Assembly (NCBI GenBank): GCA_963678705.1
Contig: OY783221.1
Span: 10,664,001-10,728,000 of the forward strand
Length of the DNA: 64,000 bases
Origin: Panorpa germanica
Lineage: Eukaryota > Arthropoda > Insecta > Mecoptera > Panorpidae
Direction: 5' to 3'
Positions 59,611 to 64,000 of the stretch are shown here, in pieces; the stretch's first letter is position 1, and every line of letters starts with the position of its first letter. The translations under genes were made by a program, and so were the position numbers. The notes beneath the pieces were generated by a model that made no database searches, was not told the DNA's origin, and was given only the letters and a program-made list of their open reading frames with translations.

Positions 59611-62600
59611 ATGAACCTTCTGGGTTGTTTGGTTCCGTGCGGTCTGCAGTGGTCCGGGTCCGACGAGGAAGGCTCAGAGGAGAGTGGCCGCATGAGTGGG
59701 GGCGCTCTGGTGGCGATGGGGGCTAGCACATCCACGGAGTCACCTCCACCGGTCATGGGGGTGATAGTAAGGTTCGTGCAAAATTGTTTTCTATTTTAAA
59801 ATATGAGTAAATCTTTATTTATTTATTGTTTATGTTAATATTTAATAGAGAACGCAAGAAAAAAGTTACTGGCTTCGCAACGCTACGCAAAAAGTTCATT
59901 AGAAGAAGACGTTCTTCTAAAGCTTGTGATCACGGTAGAGTCTTGCGAGATCTAGTTTCAGATTGGAGCCCCTTGGAAGTTGGTGCTCTTCTTGAGGAAT
60001 ATGAAGCATTAGCAGCATTAAAAGTTTGTTATTAATGATATTATGAAATCAGACATATTAAGAAGAAGAAATGCTTTATTTATATTTTTCAGGACCTTTC
60101 TGTGCAGGCTGAATTAGCTAGACCTCCAGCCACTACGTTTAAGCAAGATCTCTGTACATTATTTGAACGCAAACATTGCACCGATGCAGATCTGGTTTTC
60201 AGAGGAGTGGTTTTTCCAGTTCATCGCGCTTTACTCTCAGTCAGATGTCCATATTTTAGAGATTTATTGGCTGGGTGTCCAGGATATGGTGCCCGGTAAT
60301 TATACTCATAATTGGAATAATTATGTACGTTTAAAATATTTACTTTAGATCTTGTATGTGACTATCTATTTCTCTTTCAGAATATGTCTGGAACTTCGTA
60401 CTTCTGCTGTTGATGTACCAATGTTCTCCGCTCTTTTACGTTATCTTTATACCGGAGACCTCTGCCCACATGATCCTTCAATGGATCTGGGTTTATTACG
60501 CAGACTTGGTGAAGAGTTTGGAACACCGAACCCATTAGAAAATGACCTACGATATTTATTAGAAACAGGTAGTTATTAACACTCATTAAGAAAAGTATAT
60601 TGTTTAATTGTTACTATATTTTGTTTTTGTATTTTCTAGGAGATTACGCCGATGCTGCTCTCGTTTTTACAGCAGAAGGCGGTGATTATCAAAGACCAGA
60701 TTCTGGAAGTTCTGAATATGGTTTCCGCCCAAAATTAGAATTGCAATGTCACAAAGCTATACTTAGTGCTAGATCTCCATTTTTCCGGTAAGTTTGTACA
60801 AAAGTTTGTTCATTACTTAACTTTTTCGCATATTAAATGATAATTGCTTTTAGAAATTTGATTCAACGACGTACGAGAAATGGTGAAGATCATTCGGAAC
60901 GTGCGCTTCATGTCGCCACAAAAATAGTGTTGGATGAAAGTGTAATTCCTAAGCGTTACGCGAGAGTATTATTACATGCTGTATATTTAGATACAGTTGA
61001 TTTGTCATTAATAATGAGGGGAAGCGGGTGTGGAAGCGCTGGGAGCTTGGGCGAGGTATGAATGTTGATTATTGATGTGTATTTTATAAATATTTTTTTA
61101 TTTAACATATATTAAAAATTAACAAAGGTACAGGCTTTGACACACACTGGGCGTACCAGATTAAGTCCTTTAGAAGAAGCTATGGAATTATATCAAATAG
61201 GACGTTTTCTTGAACTAGATATATTAGCACAAGGGTGTGAAGATCTTATATTGGAGTGGTTAACGTTGGATTCTCTACCTGCAGTTCTCAGATGGGGTGC
61301 TCAACCTCATGGATCTGCTTGGGTGCATCGGTAATAATACTTTTAATTCTTTAGTCCATAATAAAATCTATACATATATATAATGCATATTTACATTTTG
61401 TCTCAGACAAGCACTACATTTCTTACGAGAAGAATTTCAACCTGTTGCTGTATCGCCTGTCTTACACCAACTTGACAAATCTCAGCTTCTATCTGTGTTA
61501 CAAAGTCACTTTCTACAAGTAAGTAAACAAAGAATCAACTTGTAATTGTAATTATTGTTATTTATTTTAAACTTTTTTTTTAGGCAAGTGAACTGGAGGT
61601 GCTTCAAGCAGTTCTGAAATGGGGTGAACAAGAATTGATTCGTCGTATGGAGGATAGAGGTAATTAAAGAATGGTTTTTTTAGTATTCAATATCTAATAT
61701 GTCTAATTAATAATATAATTTCGTGCTTTTAGAACCTAATATTTTGAGTCATACTGCGCATTCAGTAGCACGAAAAGGTGTTAAAAAGCGAGACCTTAGT
61801 GACGTTGAGTTAAGAGAAATTTTATCAGAGCTCCTACCTTTGGTTCGCATGGATCATGTATTACCCCCAAGTAGTGAAGTCCTTAACCAAGCTATACGAA
61901 GGTAAATATAAATGCCACTTTTCATATAGATTTTTTTATGAATTATATTAATTAAGAATATTTATTATTTCATAAGGGGTTTAGTCAGTACTCCTCCTTC
62001 ACATATGATAGGCGATGAACGAGAAAGTTTACGCGTAAATGCTTGGATTCGGGGAGGAAAAAATAATGGACTCTTTGTGAGACCGCGATTGTTTATGCCT
62101 TATTATGAAGAAGTTAAGGTAATGAATATTATTAGATGTTCTTAACAATAGTTATAAATCAAATCAAAAATTAAAATTCATTTATTTCTTTTAATAGGCA
62201 CTGTTAGAAGATCAACTTGTTCAAGAGGTGGAATTAGTTCGTTTAAGACGTGGTAGATACATTCCAGATATTCCAGATACCCTCTATATGGTATCAGAAC
62301 CACCAAGAGCTTTAGGAGCTGCCGGTGTTGATGTCGTCGCCGCAGCATTACCAGTTCCTGATAGTCAAACAATGGCTAGCATGTTGAAACGAGAACAAAA
62401 GCTAAGACAAAGCCCTAGTTGTCAACGAGCTGTTACATTGCCTTTGTCTTCAAGACATGAAATTAATAGACAGGTATTTTATTTAAAGAAAGCACAATTT
62501 TCTTGACTTAATAAATAAGAAGGTTGAATTTTAAAAACAAACATATTTTGTATTATTATTATTTCTTTTAGATAAGGCTTAGAGTTGTTCGAGAATTTAA

Positions 62601-63530
62601 TTTACCTGATGCAGTTGCGGATTTACTAGAAAATGCAGCATGTTATTGTATTCAGGAACCACCTGAAGACGCTGAAATGCCTTTAGGCAATCATATGCAG
62701 GTTTGTATTTTTTAAATTTATTTTGAGTTTTGTAACAATGAAAAAGTTACCAATAAGTATTATTTTAATTAGGGTCCAACACCTCCTCCGTCTCCTGCCA
62801 AGCCATCTTTAGGAGGATCCCAAAGTGCAGTTGGTTCTGTAGCTGTTTGTTATGGTAGAAATATGACATTCCCCAGACAAGGAAATTACGCACAAAGACA
62901 TGAGCTGCCTGCTCTGGTTACAGAAGGAGAATTTAGGTAACCTTGAGAAATATTTTGGATGTATGGTAAACGTTTATATATAATTTACAACTAATTATTT
63001 TTTATTATTTTATTAGATTACCAGGTGAATTAGAAAGTAGTTCGTGTAGTGATGGCCATTTGTCGGACATAATGCCAGATGTTGCCATGGCTACTGCTTC
63101 GTTTGGACAACTCCAGCTCCAAGAACAAGAATCTCTACAGTTAGATCTAGGGGATGGAAATAGCCATTTACACGCAGGTGCTTCTGTACATCATCCTCAT
63201 TTACTTGGGGCACATGCAATCATGCAGGTAGAAATTTAAATAGTACGTAGGTTTTAATGTTATAATTATTGATTGTAAATATTGATTGTTTTTTCACTTC
63301 AACAGCATCATTCCTTGTCTGGATCTTCACTGCCAGGACCTGGAGGATATCATCGATATCACAGTGGTCCTCCATCTCCTTATAGCATGCACAGACATAG
63401 CCCTGGTCCACATTATCCGCCCGGTCCACCTAGATTTCTGTGAGTATTTATGCACAACAAACTTTAACAATACATTTAACTTCCATAATTTTGAGCACAT
63501 GTGCGCAGTTCAAGAATATCCGGGACCTGA
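59611..63530 (+). CDS. BTBD7: BTB/POZ domain-containing protein 7-like
   Basis: This is a double-BTB protein with a BACK-like region. In vertebrates BTBD7 is linked to cell-adhesion remodelling during branching; a role here is inference. Exons: 59611-59771, 59849-60023, 60093-60295, 60381-60568, 60640-60787, 60854-61055, 61128-61330, 61407-61518, 61584-61659, 61733-61901, 61977-62118, 62198-62473, 62572-62700, 62773-62936, 63017-63227, 63306-63439, 63509-63530. They total 2715 nt and 904 aa. Visible: a basic GFATLRKKFIRRRR motif, BTB1 from about residue 137 (CTDADLVF...FPVHRALLS), FSALLRYLYTG, BTB2 with CHKAILSARSPFFR, EEAMELYQIGRFLELD, CEDLILEWLTLDSL, AHSVARKGVKKRDL and IPDTLYMV, all matching human BTBD7. 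The C-terminal third is His/Pro/Ser-rich and poorly conserved. The start is the first ATG after an in-frame TAA, in a GC-rich exon. The last exon is uncertain: reading through the donor at 63440 gives an immediate TGA, which would end the protein about five residues earlier. Confidence 0.9.
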
Positions 63531-64000
63531 GTTGGAGAACATAAATATGAGCACAGAGTAGTGAGATTTTAAATAAAAAACTGTAAATTAAAAACAAATA
63601 TTTATTGTGATTATATATAATTATGTTTTAGTGTTAAATTTAATAAGTCTTTAAACAGATCTAAAAAATACTTAATTAAACATTAAAGGTGACATATCTA
63701 CATAAAAAGACAATTTTGAAATCCAAGTTATATAAAATTATCCAGTGAAAATAGAAGACCTATTTTTCTTTATAACATAAAGAAGATAAACTAGCTAGGA
63801 TTCATTAATTTAATAAAGTAGTTTATTATTTATTAACTAAAGTAAAAAGAAGAAAAGGAATCAGTGAAATAAATAAAAAATAATAAATTATAAACAAATA
63901 AATATTTTAAATTACCGAGTTAAAACATCCACCCTACGATTAAAGTACTTAAAATATGCTACATACGAGCATACGAAGAAAATAAACACAATTCCATGTC
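63531..64000. other. Right edge, no feature recognised
   Basis: This is very AT-rich DNA, probably the 3'UTR of the BTBD7-like gene or an intron of it. Nothing else is recognisable. Confidence 0.5.

Overview
The window is AT-rich animal nuclear DNA with intron-rich genes, GT-AG introns, long TA tracts and many short non-autonomous transposons. Its protein-coding genes closely resemble insect orthologues: the alpha-catenin is near-identical in stretches to the fly protein as I remember it, and a jockey/R1-like retrotransposon tail is present. An insect is well supported. Hymenoptera would fit the base composition and repeat style, but that is a guess.

Layout: 1-9052 is non-coding and repeat-rich, with one GC-richer candidate exon near 8204. 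From 9053 to 43536 on the + strand lies a P4-type ATPase (phospholipid flippase, ATP8B-like) that I could assemble from 21 exons with consistent phases. Its first intron is about 20.8 kb and holds most of the mobile elements, plus an ORF at 18710 with its own TATA box that may be an alternative first exon. 43537-48034 is 3'UTR and intergenic sequence. At 48035-49679 (minus, 7 exons) is CDK7, the TFIIH/CAK kinase. It is head-to-head with alpha-catenin (50530-56576, plus, 16 coding exons per transcript plus one alternative). At 59611-63530 (plus, 17 exons) is a BTBD7-like double-BTB protein whose 3' end is ambiguous.

The four genes are not an operon or pathway. They are a flippase, a transcription/cell-cycle kinase, an adherens-junction actin linker and a BTB protein whose vertebrate homologue affects cell adhesion. 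I see no undescribed multi-gene system. The most interesting signals are alternative-splicing structures: a tandemly duplicated, mutually exclusive exon pair in alpha-catenin whose joint inclusion gives an immediate stop; a possible 27-nt microexon in the same gene; two in-frame donors and a skippable 87-codon exon in the flippase; and the candidate TATA-driven alternative first exon. Repeats include at least three inverted-repeat element families, a 1.25-kb foldback, a 165-bp hairpin and a 5'-truncated non-LTR insertion with a perfect 14-bp target-site duplication.

All exon coordinates come from reading splice sites and reading frame by hand. Untranslated ends and transcription starts are mostly not defined.
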